Source: Massilia sp. YIM B02763 (GTDB lineage Bacteria; Pseudomonadota; Gammaproteobacteria; Burkholderiales; Burkholderiaceae_D). From it: 64,000 nt of DNA. Shown in pieces: positions 46,902 through 54,593 of this stretch. The stretch lies in the NCBI RefSeq assembly GCF_030412015.1, contig NZ_JASNRD010000004.1, forward strand, positions 62,001 to 126,000, given 5' to 3'. How positions within the stretch are numbered: the stretch's first letter is position 1; every line of letters starts with the position of its first letter. The notes below the pieces were generated by a model. The model did no database searches, had not been told where the DNA came from, and was given only the letters and a program-made list of their open reading frames with translations. The position numbers were made by a program, and so were the translations under genes.

Positions 46902-49604
46902 TTATAATTTTTCTAGTTGCTGCCGCGCATACCCTGCACTCGCACTGTTGGGCGCCAGCTCCAGATACGTCTTGTACGCCGCCTTCGCCTTCACCCCATC
47001 CCCCGCCCGCGCATACGCATCGCCCAGGTTCATGTACGCGATCGCCCGCGACGGATCCATCTTGATCGCATTCTCGAACCAGCGCGCCGCCTCCGCGAAC
47101 TTGTCCTGCTTGTAGTAAACGAAGCCCAGGTTGTTCGCCGCCAGCGCGAAGTTCGGCCGCAACTTCAATGCCTCGGTGAACTGCGCCTCCGCCTGCGCAT
47201 ACTGCTTTTCCTTGTACAGCTGCAGCCCATGGTCGTTGGCGCGCTGCGCCTGCTGCCGGCTCGACACGGGCACTGCCGCCGGCGCCGTGATCGTCGCCGT
47301 GCCGCCCTGCAAATCCTTCACGACGACGGTGGACGAAGGCGCGGACGCCTTCGCATCGAGCTTGCTGTTGAGCGCGATCGCATCGTTCGACAGCTGCGCC
47401 GTGTTCGTGTTCAGGAACTCTGTCTCTTCCGGCAGTTCGAACACGAAGTCGCCGCCTTCCGATCCCGGCAAGCTGCCGAAGGCGGGCGTCTGCTGCGACA
47501 CGCTCGACACGGCCGGCGCCACGTAGGCGGCCAGCTCCGTCGCGGTGATCAGGCCGTCGCCGTTCAGGTCGGCCTTGCCGCCCAGGCCCTGCATCAAGGT
47601 CCAGGTGAACACCGAGTGGCCGTTCGGCCCGCCGTCCGACACCAGCTGGTCGGCGCCGCCGGCGGTCAGCATCTGGCGTCCCAGGCGGCGCGCGTTATCG
47701 CGCAGGAAGGACGCGTTGGCGCCGCCGCGCGTGAGTCCCAACCCGCTGTAGCAGGCATCCATCACGAAGAACGCGTGCTTGGCCTGCAGGCTCTCGGCGA
47801 TGTTCTGGATCTCGGTCATCGGGATCGCATCCGTCGCCAGCTGGTTCGGATCGGCGTCGTAGGGAATGATGTAGCCGAGATCGCGCCCCGAACTGAGCTT
47901 GCGCGTGGCGCCGTGGCCGGCGAAGAACACGAAGATGCGGTCGTTCGGCTGCAGTCCTCCATGCGCCAATTTGTCGTGGAAGGCGGCCAGGATGCCCGTG
48001 CGCGTGGCCTGTTCGTTCTTCAGGGTGATGACGCGTTCCGGCGCGAAGCCGAACTTCTGCACCAGCAGCTGGCCGACGCCCTCGGCATCGTGCACCGCAT
48101 ACTGCAGGCGTGGCCACTTCGGATAGTTGTCGACGCCGACGAGGATCGCCCACGAATTCGCATACCCCGTGGCGGCTGCGCGCGGCATCGGCGCCGGCGC
48201 TGCGGCGGCGCTGGCCTTGAAGGTTGCGCCGTCCCAGCCGGCGAACTGGTAGCCCTCGGCAGCCAGGCGCTCCAGGATCGCGGGCAGCGCCTTCACGGTG
48301 CGCTCGTGGATGTCGTGGAACAGGACGATGCCGCGGCCTTCCTTGTCCACGGCGCGCAGCACGCGGTCGGCGATGGACGAGGGCACCGGGTCGGCCCAGT
48401 CGAGCGAATCGATATTCCACATGACCGACTTCAGGTGCGCGTTCTCCAGCAGCTGCAGGCCTTCCTTGTTGCGCGCGCCGTAGGGAAAGCGGAACAGGTC
48501 GGAGCGTTGCGGATCGACGGCCTTGAGCAGCGTATCCGTATCGAGGATCTCCGAACGCAGTCCGGCGCCCGTCTGCTTCGACAGTTGCGCATGCGAGAAG
48601 CTGTGGTTCGCGAGCACATAGCCCTGCGCCTTGAGCTTGCGGCTGACGGCCGCGCCGGCATTGAGCTTGGCCGCGCCGTTCGCATCGAGCGTGCCGAGGT
48701 TGCGCCCGACGCTGAAGAACACGGCCGGCGCATCGTACTGCTTGAGGATGGCGGCGATCTCCTCGCTGTAGCGGCGGTGCGGGCCGTCGTCGAAGGTCAG
48801 CACGATGGTCTTCTTCGGCAGCGTCTTGCCGAAGATCTCCGCTTCCTCGCGCGCTTTCGTCGGCGCCGCCGCTGCCGCCGGCTCGCCGGGTTCGACGGGA
48901 TCGGGCTTGGCGGGGTAGGGCAGCACGACGCCGTAATCCTTCAGGATGCGGTCGCGCTGGTACTGCGTCTTCAGGTAGGCGACGTAGCTGTCCCACTTCT
49001 CGCGCTTCAGGACGATGGAGCGGGACTCGTAGCGCCCGAACACGGCGCGGATCTCCTTCTCGTACATGCGCTCGACCTCGGCCAACGCATCGAGGTCTTC
49101 CGAGATCCGCTTGTGCAGCTTGATGGCGGGGAGCGCGGAATCCTGGGCCACGCGGTCGAGCAGCGACTGCAGCGTCTCGCGGAAGGCCAGGCGGTCGGCA
49201 TCGTACAGGCCTTCGCCCGATTCGACGTAGTCGAGCAGGCCGCCGACCTGGTCGAAGCGGCGCGCATCGTTCGAAGAGACCAGTTGGCCGAGGGCGTTAT
49301 CGACCCTGGCGATGCGCTCCTGGTTCTCATGGAACAGCTGCTGGCCGACGCGATTCGCCTCCGCCCGCGCCTCGGCGGACAGCGCTTCCTCGTCCAGCGT
49401 CAGCACGATCATCTTGCGGTAGGCGGCTAGCATCTGGCGCATGTCCGAGGCGATGGCGCTGGCCTGTGGCGACTGCGCGGCGCTGTTGCCGGGCTGCTGC
49501 GGGGCGGGTGGCGTGTCGGACTTGCGGCTGACGAGATAGGTGCCGCTGGCGGCGCCGGCTGCGGCGACGGCGAAGATGATGGCGTAGAGGGATTGGCGTT
49601 TCAC
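46902..49604 (-). CDS. Fusion: NodB polysaccharide deacetylase + caspase-like + EF-hand + TPR
   Basis: Encodes 900 residues. A membrane anchor or signal spans about 7-25. A helical region (50-225) precedes the NodB deacetylase (265-460): T-F-D-D-G-P-H (Asp272/273), H-S-F-S-H (His334, His338), R-F-P-Y-G-A-R and L-F-H-D-I-H (His430). A caspase/C14-type domain (480-725) follows with the His/Cys dyad His564 (F-A-G-H-G-A) and Cys618 (D-A-C-Y-S-G). Residues 679-690 (D-L-N-G-D-G-L-I-T-A-T-E) are a canonical EF-hand calcium loop. Three TPRs fill 785-890. All catalytic residues look intact. It stands alone. An envelope sugar deacetylase joined to a calcium-controlled protease is inferred; substrates unknown. 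Confidence 0.85.
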   Translation of the reverse strand: MKRQSLYAIIFAVAAAGAASGTYLVSRKSDTPPAPQQPGNSAAQSPQASAIASDMRQMLAAYRKMIVLTLDEEALSAEARAEANRVGQQLFHENQERIARVDNALGQLVSSNDARRFDQVGGLLDYVESGEGLYDADRLAFRETLQSLLDRVAQDSALPAIKLHKRISEDLDALAEVERMYEKEIRAVFGRYESRSIVLKREKWDSYVAYLKTQYQRDRILKDYGVVLPYPAKPDPVEPGEPAAAAAPTKAREEAEIFGKTLPKKTIVLTFDDGPHRRYSEEIAAILKQYDAPAVFFSVGRNLGTLDANGAAKLNAGAAVSRKLKAQGYVLANHSFSHAQLSKQTGAGLRSEILDTDTLLKAVDPQRSDLFRFPYGARNKEGLQLLENAHLKSVMWNIDSLDWADPVPSSIADRVLRAVDKEGRGIVLFHDIHERTVKALPAILERLAAEGYQFAGWDGATFKASAAAAPAPMPRAAATGYANSWAILVGVDNYPKWPRLQYAVHDAEGVGQLLVQKFGFAPERVITLKNEQATRTGILAAFHDKLAHGGLQPNDRIFVFFAGHGATRKLSSGRDLGYIIPYDADPNQLATDAIPMTEIQNIAESLQAKHAFFVMDACYSGLGLTRGGANASFLRDNARRLGRQMLTAGGADQLVSDGGPNGHSVFTWTLMQGLGGKADLNGDGLITATELAAYVAPAVSSVSQQTPAFGSLPGSEGGDFVFELPEETEFLNTNTAQLSNDAIALNSKLDAKASAPSSTVVVKDLQGGTATITAPAAVPVSSRQQAQRANDHGLQLYKEKQYAQAEAQFTEALKLRPNFALAANNLGFVYYKQDKFAEAARWFENAIKMDPSRAIAYMNLGDAYARAGDGVKAKAAYKTYLELAPNSASAGYARQQLEKL

Positions 49605-49718
49605 GGCGGGCAGTGGCTCGGATGGGAGAATGTTTTATCTGAGCAACAATACCATTATTGCACTATCGCGGGCCACCGAAACTCCAGGGGTTGTGGTGTC
49701 GCAAACAACACCCCGTCG

Positions 49719-49736
49719 TCCCTGCGGAGGCAGGGA
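49719..49736. repeat. Extragenic palindrome (REP-like), copy 4
   Basis: TCCCTGC, loop GGAG, GCAGGGA, with the same flanking GTCG and TCCAAGT as copy 2 at 46707. Confidence 0.85.
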
Positions 49737-49784
49737 TCCAAGTCAGGTTGCGCACGCCGTGCGCGACATGGGCACCGAACACCC

Positions 49785-49812
49785 TTGTACTGCCGGGAAT
49801 AGTTGCTATAAT
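49785..49812 (+). promoter_or_regulatory. Promoter of tRNA-Ser
   Basis: TTGTAC and a perfect TATAAT are 16 bp apart, with the -10 ending 32 bases before the tRNA. Confidence 0.75.
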
Positions 49813-49844
49813 AGGCGGCTTCGCAGAGATGCGAAAACCCATCA

Positions 49845-49935
49845 GGAGAGATGGATGAGTGGTTTAAGTCGCACGCCTGGAAAGCGTGTATAGGTTCATA
49901 GCCTATCGGGGGTTCGAATCCCCCTCTCTCCGCCA
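49845..49935 (+). tRNA. tRNA-Ser (anticodon GGA)
   Basis: Acceptor GGAGAGA pairs with TCTCTCC, the anticodon loop is CTGGAAA, a long variable arm (TATAGG...CCTATC) marks a serine tRNA, the T arm is GGGGGTTCGAATCCCCC, and CCA is encoded. Its terminator was split by an insertion sequence starting 33 bases downstream. Confidence 0.97.
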
Positions 49936-49949
49936 AGAATGTAAAGCTT

Positions 49950-49967
49950 AAAAGGCCACCCTTTGGT
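49950..49967 (+). terminator. Left half of the tRNA-Ser terminator, interrupted by the IS
   Basis: AAAAGGCCACC here and GGTGGCCTTTT at 51386-51396 are exact complements and would form a perfect terminator if the IS were removed. The last ten bases, ACCCTTTGGT, are the left copy of the target duplication. Confidence 0.8.
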
Positions 49968-50013
49968 TAATTCCAGTCACTTAAGGCATTGACCAGTCGA
50001 CGGTTTGAGCTAA

Positions 50014-50046
50014 AACGGATTCACGTGCAACGTGAATCCGTTTTTT
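50014..50046 (+). terminator. Internal terminator at the left end of the IS
   Basis: AACGGATTCACG, loop TGCAA, CGTGAATCCGTT, then TTTT: a perfect 12-base stem ending four bases before the transposase ATG. It would stop read-through from the tRNA-Ser promoter, limiting transposition and standing in for the broken tRNA terminator. Confidence 0.9.
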
Positions 50047-50049
50047 ATT

Positions 50050-51369
50050 ATGGCTCTCCAACTTGACCTGGACGATGCGGCTGAGCTGGCACCGCATGAG
50101 TTCGAGCGATTCGCCAGCCTGATCGATCCTGCATGGATTGACGAAGCCCTGAGGCAAACCGGAACCGTATCGCTGCGACGGCGGCGCCTGCCCGCTGAGC
50201 ACATGGTCTGGTTGGTGATCGGCCTAGCCTTATTTCGCAATGAGCCGATCTGGCACATCGTCCAACAGCTCGATCTTGCCAACGGACCGACGCTGAACGC
50301 TCCTGCTCCTAGTGCTGCTGTCGCAGGTCGTGAACGCCTGGGAGAAGCGCCGATGGCGTGGCTGTTCGAACGGTTGGCAAGCTGCTGGACAAGCGGCGCT
50401 GTACTGGAGCACGGGCGATTTCATGGACTGCGAAGTTACGCTGTCGATGGTGTCGTATGGTCGCTTCCCGACACGCCAGCCAATAGCGAGCAATTCGGAC
50501 GAGGCTCGAACGCAAATAGCAATGGCGCTTGGCCCCAATTGTGCGCAGTCTGTCTGATGGATACCTATACGCACCTGATCCGCGCCGCCGAGTTTGGCGA
50601 TTATGGAACCGGGGAACTGAGCTTTGCCAGACCGCTCATGCACAAGGTGCCGGACGAGTCCCTGACGATCTTCGATCGCGCCTACTTCTCGGCCGCCTTC
50701 TTGCTCGACTGGCAGCACGCAGGGCAACAAAGGCATTGGCTCATGCGAGACAGAACCGGGTTGCGTTATGAAGTCGTGTGTCAGTTCACACCGGACGACT
50801 GCCTGGTAAGGATGCCGATCTCGCCGCAGGCACGCAAGCAGCGCCCCGACTTGCCATCCCATTGGCAAGCACGTCTCATCACCTGCAAGGTCGGCGGCGA
50901 GCGTCGGCAGTTTCTGACATCCCTGTGCGATGCGCATCGTTTCCCTGCACGCGAGATCGCTGCGCATTACGTGCAGCGCTGGGAAATCGAATTGGGGTTT
51001 AGGGAAATCAAGCAGGGCATGCAGAAGAATGCGACGACGTTGCGCAGCAAGCTGCCTGCACTGGTACGTCAGGAAGTGTGGGGCACGCTCATTGCCTACA
51101 ACCTGCTGCGTCATGAGATCGCCCAGATGGCCGATGAAATGCACGTGCCGCCACAACGATTGAGCTTCCAGTGGCTGGCCCTGGCCATCACCTCGGCCCT
51201 GTACCACTGGCCTTTGCAAACGCCTGGCACCTTCCCCAAGCGCCTGGCTTTGCTGCACCAGCAGGCATGTGCCTACCTCTTGCCAGAGCGTCGAACGCGA
51301 TCGTATCCACGAGCAGTCAAACAGCCCAGATCCAAATTTCCAATGAAAAATGCCAGTCAGCTTAACTGA
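50050..51369 (+). CDS. IS4-family DDE transposase
   Basis: Encodes 439 residues. The DDE catalytic Asp residues lie in Y-A-V-D-G-V-V-W and I-F-D-R-A-Y-F; the third acidic residue is in the IS4 signature Y-V-Q-R-W-E-I-E-L-G-F-R-E-I-K, a perfect Y-(2)-R-(3)-E-(6)-K. The N-terminus has the IS4-type helical domain. The ATG at 50050 was chosen because the earlier GTG at 50032 lies inside the terminator stem. No frameshift or stop is seen, so the enzyme may be active. GC content is lower than in the flanking core genes. Confidence 0.95.
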   Translation: MALQLDLDDAAELAPHEFERFASLIDPAWIDEALRQTGTVSLRRRRLPAEHMVWLVIGLALFRNEPIWHIVQQLDLANGPTLNAPAPSAAVAGRERLGEAPMAWLFERLASCWTSGAVLEHGRFHGLRSYAVDGVVWSLPDTPANSEQFGRGSNANSNGAWPQLCAVCLMDTYTHLIRAAEFGDYGTGELSFARPLMHKVPDESLTIFDRAYFSAAFLLDWQHAGQQRHWLMRDRTGLRYEVVCQFTPDDCLVRMPISPQARKQRPDLPSHWQARLITCKVGGERRQFLTSLCDAHRFPAREIAAHYVQRWEIELGFREIKQGMQKNATTLRSKLPALVRQEVWGTLIAYNLLRHEIAQMADEMHVPPQRLSFQWLALAITSALYHWPLQTPGTFPKRLALLHQQACAYLLPERRTRSYPRAVKQPRSKFPMKNASQLN

Positions 51370-51409
51370 CTGGCATTAACCCTCGGGTGGCCTTTTTGCA
51401 TTTGTTTCA

Positions 51410-51551
51410 TGGCGGAGAGAAGCAGGGCCCCTGCGGGCCCTGCGCGGGGGATTCGAAGGCCTCGCCCCTGCAAGGGCGTGCCTTCCGAATCGCCACTTTG
51501 CTGCCGCCCTGGCGGCAGCCCCGTGCGCCGAGGGCGCACGACGCAATCCCC
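51410..51551. repeat. Multi-hairpin element with tRNA-Ser-like fragments
   Basis: Four stems follow in 140 bases: GCAGGGCCC/GGGCCCTGC (51422-51443), GATTCG-AAGGC/GCCTT-C-CGAATC (51450-51491, with CGCCC/GGGCG inside), CTGCCGCC/GGCGGCAG (51501-51518) and CGTGCGCC/GGCGCACG (51522-51540). GGGGATT and AATCCCC could close the whole. On the minus strand it contains TTCGAATCCCCC and TCTCTCCGCCA, exact copies of the T-arm and 3' end of the tRNA-Ser nearby, but inverted and split by the first hairpin. It may be a structured RNA, a decayed tRNA or a terminator of the gene at 51560. Confidence 0.6.
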
Positions 51552-51559
51552 TAGCAGAT

Positions 51560-51937
51560 CTAGCAGATCGACCCGTACGTGCTCTTCCCCTTGGCTACGT
51601 CCAAGCCGAAATAGCAGGTGTAACCGTCACGCTTGTCCCAGACACAGGAGAGGTCACTCCTGTCTCGTATTCGGTGATCAGGGGCAGCCCCACAGGTATC
51701 CTTGTTGTCAGGTCCGATCTGGTCGAACAGCTCCTTTGCGAGCGGCCCCCTAAACGTGAATGCGACCTTCCGGTCGTTCTTCGTTGGCGGCACTGTATCG
51801 CCCAATTCGCCGCCGTACACCCAGTAATCGCCTTTGAGTGGCTTAGGGCCACCGGCCGAGGTTTCCTGCTTCTCGGCCGCCTGCGTCAGTGAGTACAAGG
51901 TGAGGGCTGCGACGAGGAACACTATACGCGCGCTCAT
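51560..51937 (-). CDS. Small periplasmic protein, candidate immunity protein
   Basis: Encodes 125 residues. A Sec signal peptide (M-S-A-R-I-V-F-L-V-A-A-L to about residue 21) is followed by a ~100-residue domain with four Cys near the end (T-C-G-A-A, L-S-C-V-W, Y-T-C-Y-F, S-I-C), probably two disulfides. I do not recognise a family. The ATG overlaps the stop of the murein-peptidase-like gene as ATGA. A periplasmic protein coupled to a peptidoglycan hydrolase that follows hcp is the usual layout of a type VI effector-immunity pair. An upstream TTG reading to 51955 was not used. Confidence 0.7.
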   Translation of the reverse strand: MSARIVFLVAALTLYSLTQAAEKQETSAGGPKPLKGDYWVYGGELGDTVPPTKNDRKVAFTFRGPLAKELFDQIGPDNKDTCGAAPDHRIRDRSDLSCVWDKRDGYTCYFGLDVAKGKSTYGSIC

Positions 51938-52461
51938 GATCCGTACCTCGGCCAAAGCTCGACATGGAAGTGGTTGTTGTGGCCTATGAGGGACTTGACG
52001 CGAGCACCACCCAGCGCCGTTTGCACTCGCTCGTCGTTGAAGTAAGCGATCTTAATCCACGGGTGCTCAACAAACAGGCTAATCAAATTCGTAGTGGCCT
52101 CAAAGTCGTACTCCTTGTCCCTGTAGGTGCAGCGCGCAGCTTGCCCCGTCATGTAGTCCTTGCGAACCGGCCGGCAATCCATCTCGATGCCTTTCTGGTG
52201 CGATTTGTGGTTGTCGTAGGCGAAACCGCCATCGATGCTGATGTTGCCGATCCCGAATTTCCGGTCACACATGGATTGCCATTGGCGCTCGATCTGGAAG
52301 ATCAACGTAAGCAAGTTGGGGTGCGCATACTGCGCCAGGTGGCCAGTGCCCGGCACGTCGTGGAGTGTCCCGTACACGTAATATCCTGCATCCTCGGGCG
52401 CCTGTGGCAGCATGAAGTAGCCTCGCCGGTCTTTCGGTTGAATTGGAACGCCATCAGGCAT
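51934..52461 (-). CDS. Murein peptidase-like protein (MepA/M15, LAS fold), candidate T6SS effector
   Basis: Encodes 175 residues. Zinc-ligand motifs of LAS metallopeptidases are present: H-K-S-H-Q-K-G-I-E-M-D (His88, Asp95) and H-N-N-H-F-H-V-E-L-W (His161, His164, His166), as in the murein endopeptidase MepA. Unlike MepA it lacks a signal peptide, fitting delivery into a rival's periplasm by a type VI system. GGAGGA precedes the ATG at 52461. It starts 11 bp after hcp and is coupled to the periplasmic protein that follows. Cleavage of D-Ala-mDAP crosslinks is the family activity; not proved here. Confidence 0.82.
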   Translation of the reverse strand: MPDGVPIQPKDRRGYFMLPQAPEDAGYYVYGTLHDVPGTGHLAQYAHPNLLTLIFQIERQWQSMCDRKFGIGNISIDGGFAYDNHKSHQKGIEMDCRPVRKDYMTGQAARCTYRDKEYDFEATTNLISLFVEHPWIKIAYFNDERVQTALGGARVKSLIGHNNHFHVELWPRYGS

Positions 52462-52472
52462 GGCTTCCTCCG

Positions 52473-52964
52473 TTATGCGCACTTGTTGCAGGCGAGATCC
52501 CAGCCACCAGCGGTGTTACCGCCTGCGCCGCCGCCAATCTTCTGCTGGGTGTATTTCCACTTCACCTTGGAAAACCGCAGGCCGATTTCATCATGCAGCA
52601 GGCCACCGTTTCCCATGGACTGGTCGATATTGGCGATGATGACGTTCTCCAATTCGACCTCGTAATACTTTACCGGTTTGCCGTCGCCGTCTGCACGCAT
52701 GAACTCCAACTTGGCCTTCGGGACGGTTTTGCCCATGGAGCAGGTCTGCATGAGGGTTGGCGAGGCGAGGTCGACCAGCTTGGACAGTGAAATGGTACGG
52801 TGCTCACACCGCTCCGCCGTGTGACCGCCTGCTGTAGAAGCGGTTGCGCTACGAGGCTGAGTCACGCCCCAATGTGCCGAGGTGACTTCGATCCAGCCCT
52901 GATGCGTTGAATCTTGCGACTCGCCCTTGATGCCGTCGATTTGCAGATAGACGTCGATTGCCAT
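52473..52964 (-). CDS. hcp: Type VI secretion tube protein Hcp
   Basis: Encodes 163 residues. Hcp hexamers stack as the T6SS inner tube and can carry effectors. The opening M-A-I-D-V-Y-L-Q-I-D-G-I-K-G-E-S is diagnostic, followed by I-E-V-T-S-A-H-W-G-V, then Y-Y-E-V-E-L-E-N-V-I-I-A-N-I. An earlier in-frame reading to 53060 has no family match. No other T6SS structural gene is in the window, so this is an orphan hcp serving a system encoded elsewhere. Confidence 0.93.
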   Translation of the reverse strand: MAIDVYLQIDGIKGESQDSTHQGWIEVTSAHWGVTQPRSATASTAGGHTAERCEHRTISLSKLVDLASPTLMQTCSMGKTVPKAKLEFMRADGDGKPVKYYEVELENVIIANIDQSMGNGGLLHDEIGLRFSKVKWKYTQQKIGGGAGGNTAGGWDLACNKCA

Positions 52965-53261
52965 GGTAGAAATTCTCCGATGAGGTTGCTCGTTCCTGCC
53001 TTCCAGCGACAAGCGACTATTGTTTGGGCATTGGAACGAAAGCACGTTGGAGCTGATCAATTAGACGCCGAGTCTGCTTAGGTGATTGGCGTAAAGAAGC
53101 ATCGGGTCGGCGCCTCGACTGGTACAGGCATGAGATTCCGTGATGTGTCAGGCTGGTTCGAAAAACTGGTCCAGGCGGCCGCAGAACGGGAAGACCGAGC
53201 ATTGTCGATGTCAGTCCACGCTCGTGCTAGCATGCCTCATCCATAACAAGGGAGCCGCAGC
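52965..53261. other. Intergenic region between hcp and the MFS transporter
   Basis: This 297-bp stretch must hold divergent promoters. A 37-codon plus-strand frame at 53129 (M-R-F-R-D-V-S-G-W-F-E-K) and a 61-codon minus-strand frame at 53017-53202 are present. Neither has a ribosome site or a recognisable family, so neither is called. Confidence 0.6.
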
Positions 53262-54593
53262 ATGGACATGAGCGTCGACCAGCCGAAGCAAGTCACGGCC
53301 ACTTCCACCCGCGCCGTCGTCACCGGCATGCTCTTCGTCGGCCTCCTGTTCTTCATCCTCGGCTTCGTCACCTGGCTCAACGGCTTCCTGGTCCCGTTCC
53401 TGAAGATCGTCTGCAGCCTCAATAACTTCCAGGCCCTGTGGGTCACCTTCGCGTTCTACATCGCGTACACGGTGATGGCGCTGCCGTCCGCCGCGGTGCT
53501 CAGGCGGACCGGCTACAAGAACGGCATGACGCTGGGCCTGGCCATCATGGGTTGCGGTGCCTTGCTGTTCATCCCGGCCGCGCAGACCACGCACTACGGA
53601 CTGTTCCTGGCCGCGCTGTTCACGCTCGCCACCGGGATGACCCTCATGCAGACGGCCATCAACCCCTACATCGTCTGCCTCGGCCCGCGCGAGAGCGCGG
53701 CCATGCGCATCAGTATCATGGGGCTCTTCAACAAGGGCGCGGGCGTGGTCGTGCCGCTCGTGTTTTCCTCGCTGATGCTGGCCGATATCGACCGCTTTTC
53801 GCATACCGCGCTGGCGACGCTGGAGCCGGCCGCACGTGATGCCATGCGTGCCACGCTGGCGCAGCGCCTCGTGTTCCCGTACGCGTGCATGGCCGGGCTG
53901 CTGTTCGCGATCATGGTCTTCATCCACTTCTCCAGGCTCCGCGAGATTCCGCTCGATGCCGAAGAAGGGGACGACGTCGAACGCCTAGGCGTGCTGCAGT
54001 ATCCGCAACTGGTGCTGGGCGCGCTGGCCCTGTTCGCCTACGTTGGCGTGGAGGTCATCGCGGGCGACACCATCGGCTTGTACGGCCACGAGCTGGGCGT
54101 CCCCAACTTCGGCGTGCTCACGTCGTACACGATGGTGTGCATGGTGCTCGGCTACCTGATCGGCGTGGTGGCGATTCCGCGCTGGCTGTCGCAGCAGCGC
54201 GCGTTGCTGTGCTCGGGCCTGGCCGGACTCGTGTTCACCGTCGGCGTGGCCACCGGTTCGCCGCACGACAGCGGCATCGCGCAGGCCTTGCTGGGCTGGA
54301 CGGGGATCGTGCCGGTGCCGAACACCGTCATGTGCCTGGCGCTGCTGGGCCTTGCGAATGCGATGGTGTGGCCAGCCATCTGGCCGCTCGCGCTGCAGGG
54401 ACTCGGGCGTCACACGGCCAGCGGTTCGGCCTTGCTGGTCATGGCGATCGCCGGCGGCGCCGTGCTGCCGCTGCTGTACGGGCGCCTGTCCGATGCCGTC
54501 GCGCCGCGCGAAGCCTACTGGCTCATGCTGCCGTGCTATGCGCTGATTTTCTGGTATGCGGCGCGCGGGCACGCCATCCGCCACTGGCGCTGA
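53262..54593 (+). CDS. MFS sugar transporter (FucP/NagP type)
   Basis: Encodes 443 residues with about 12 membrane segments. Family signs are L-F-F-I-L-G-F-V-T-W-L-N-G near residue 30, L-R-R-T-G-Y-K-N-G in the first loop and T-L-M-Q-T-A-I-N-P-Y near 130, as in the fucose/glucose/N-acetylglucosamine proton symporters. AAGGGAG precedes the ATG. It directly abuts a GH20 hexosaminidase, which makes N-acetylglucosamine the most likely substrate (NagP-like); fucose is possible given the GH95 gene beyond. Confidence 0.88.
   Translation: MDMSVDQPKQVTATSTRAVVTGMLFVGLLFFILGFVTWLNGFLVPFLKIVCSLNNFQALWVTFAFYIAYTVMALPSAAVLRRTGYKNGMTLGLAIMGCGALLFIPAAQTTHYGLFLAALFTLATGMTLMQTAINPYIVCLGPRESAAMRISIMGLFNKGAGVVVPLVFSSLMLADIDRFSHTALATLEPAARDAMRATLAQRLVFPYACMAGLLFAIMVFIHFSRLREIPLDAEEGDDVERLGVLQYPQLVLGALALFAYVGVEVIAGDTIGLYGHELGVPNFGVLTSYTMVCMVLGYLIGVVAIPRWLSQQRALLCSGLAGLVFTVGVATGSPHDSGIAQALLGWTGIVPVPNTVMCLALLGLANAMVWPAIWPLALQGLGRHTASGSALLVMAIAGGAVLPLLYGRLSDAVAPREAYWLMLPCYALIFWYAARGHAIRHWR

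Larger units (their letters stand above)
49968..51378 (+). mobile_element. IS4-family insertion sequence (1411 bp)
   Basis: Ends TAATTCCAGTCACTTAAG (left) and, inverted, TAATGCCAGTCAGTTAAG (right) match at 16 of 18 positions and resemble the TAATGCCGATCAGTTAAG end that I recall for IS4. Flanks ACCCTTTGGT and ACCCTCGGGT are a ten-base target duplication with two differences, both in the former hairpin loop. One transposase gene fills it. An internal terminator at 50014-50046 shields the transposase from outside transcription. Confidence 0.92.

Noticed and set aside
49925-51441. tRNA-Ser as an island attachment site with attL/attR repeats
   Set aside because: The second tRNA-Ser fragment is inverted and interrupted, not a direct repeat, and there is no integrase gene. 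An IS4-type insertion explains the main structure.
53017-53202. 61-codon minus-strand frame upstream of hcp
   Set aside because: No ribosome site, no recognisable family and Arg/Pro-rich composition typical of chance frames in GC-rich DNA.
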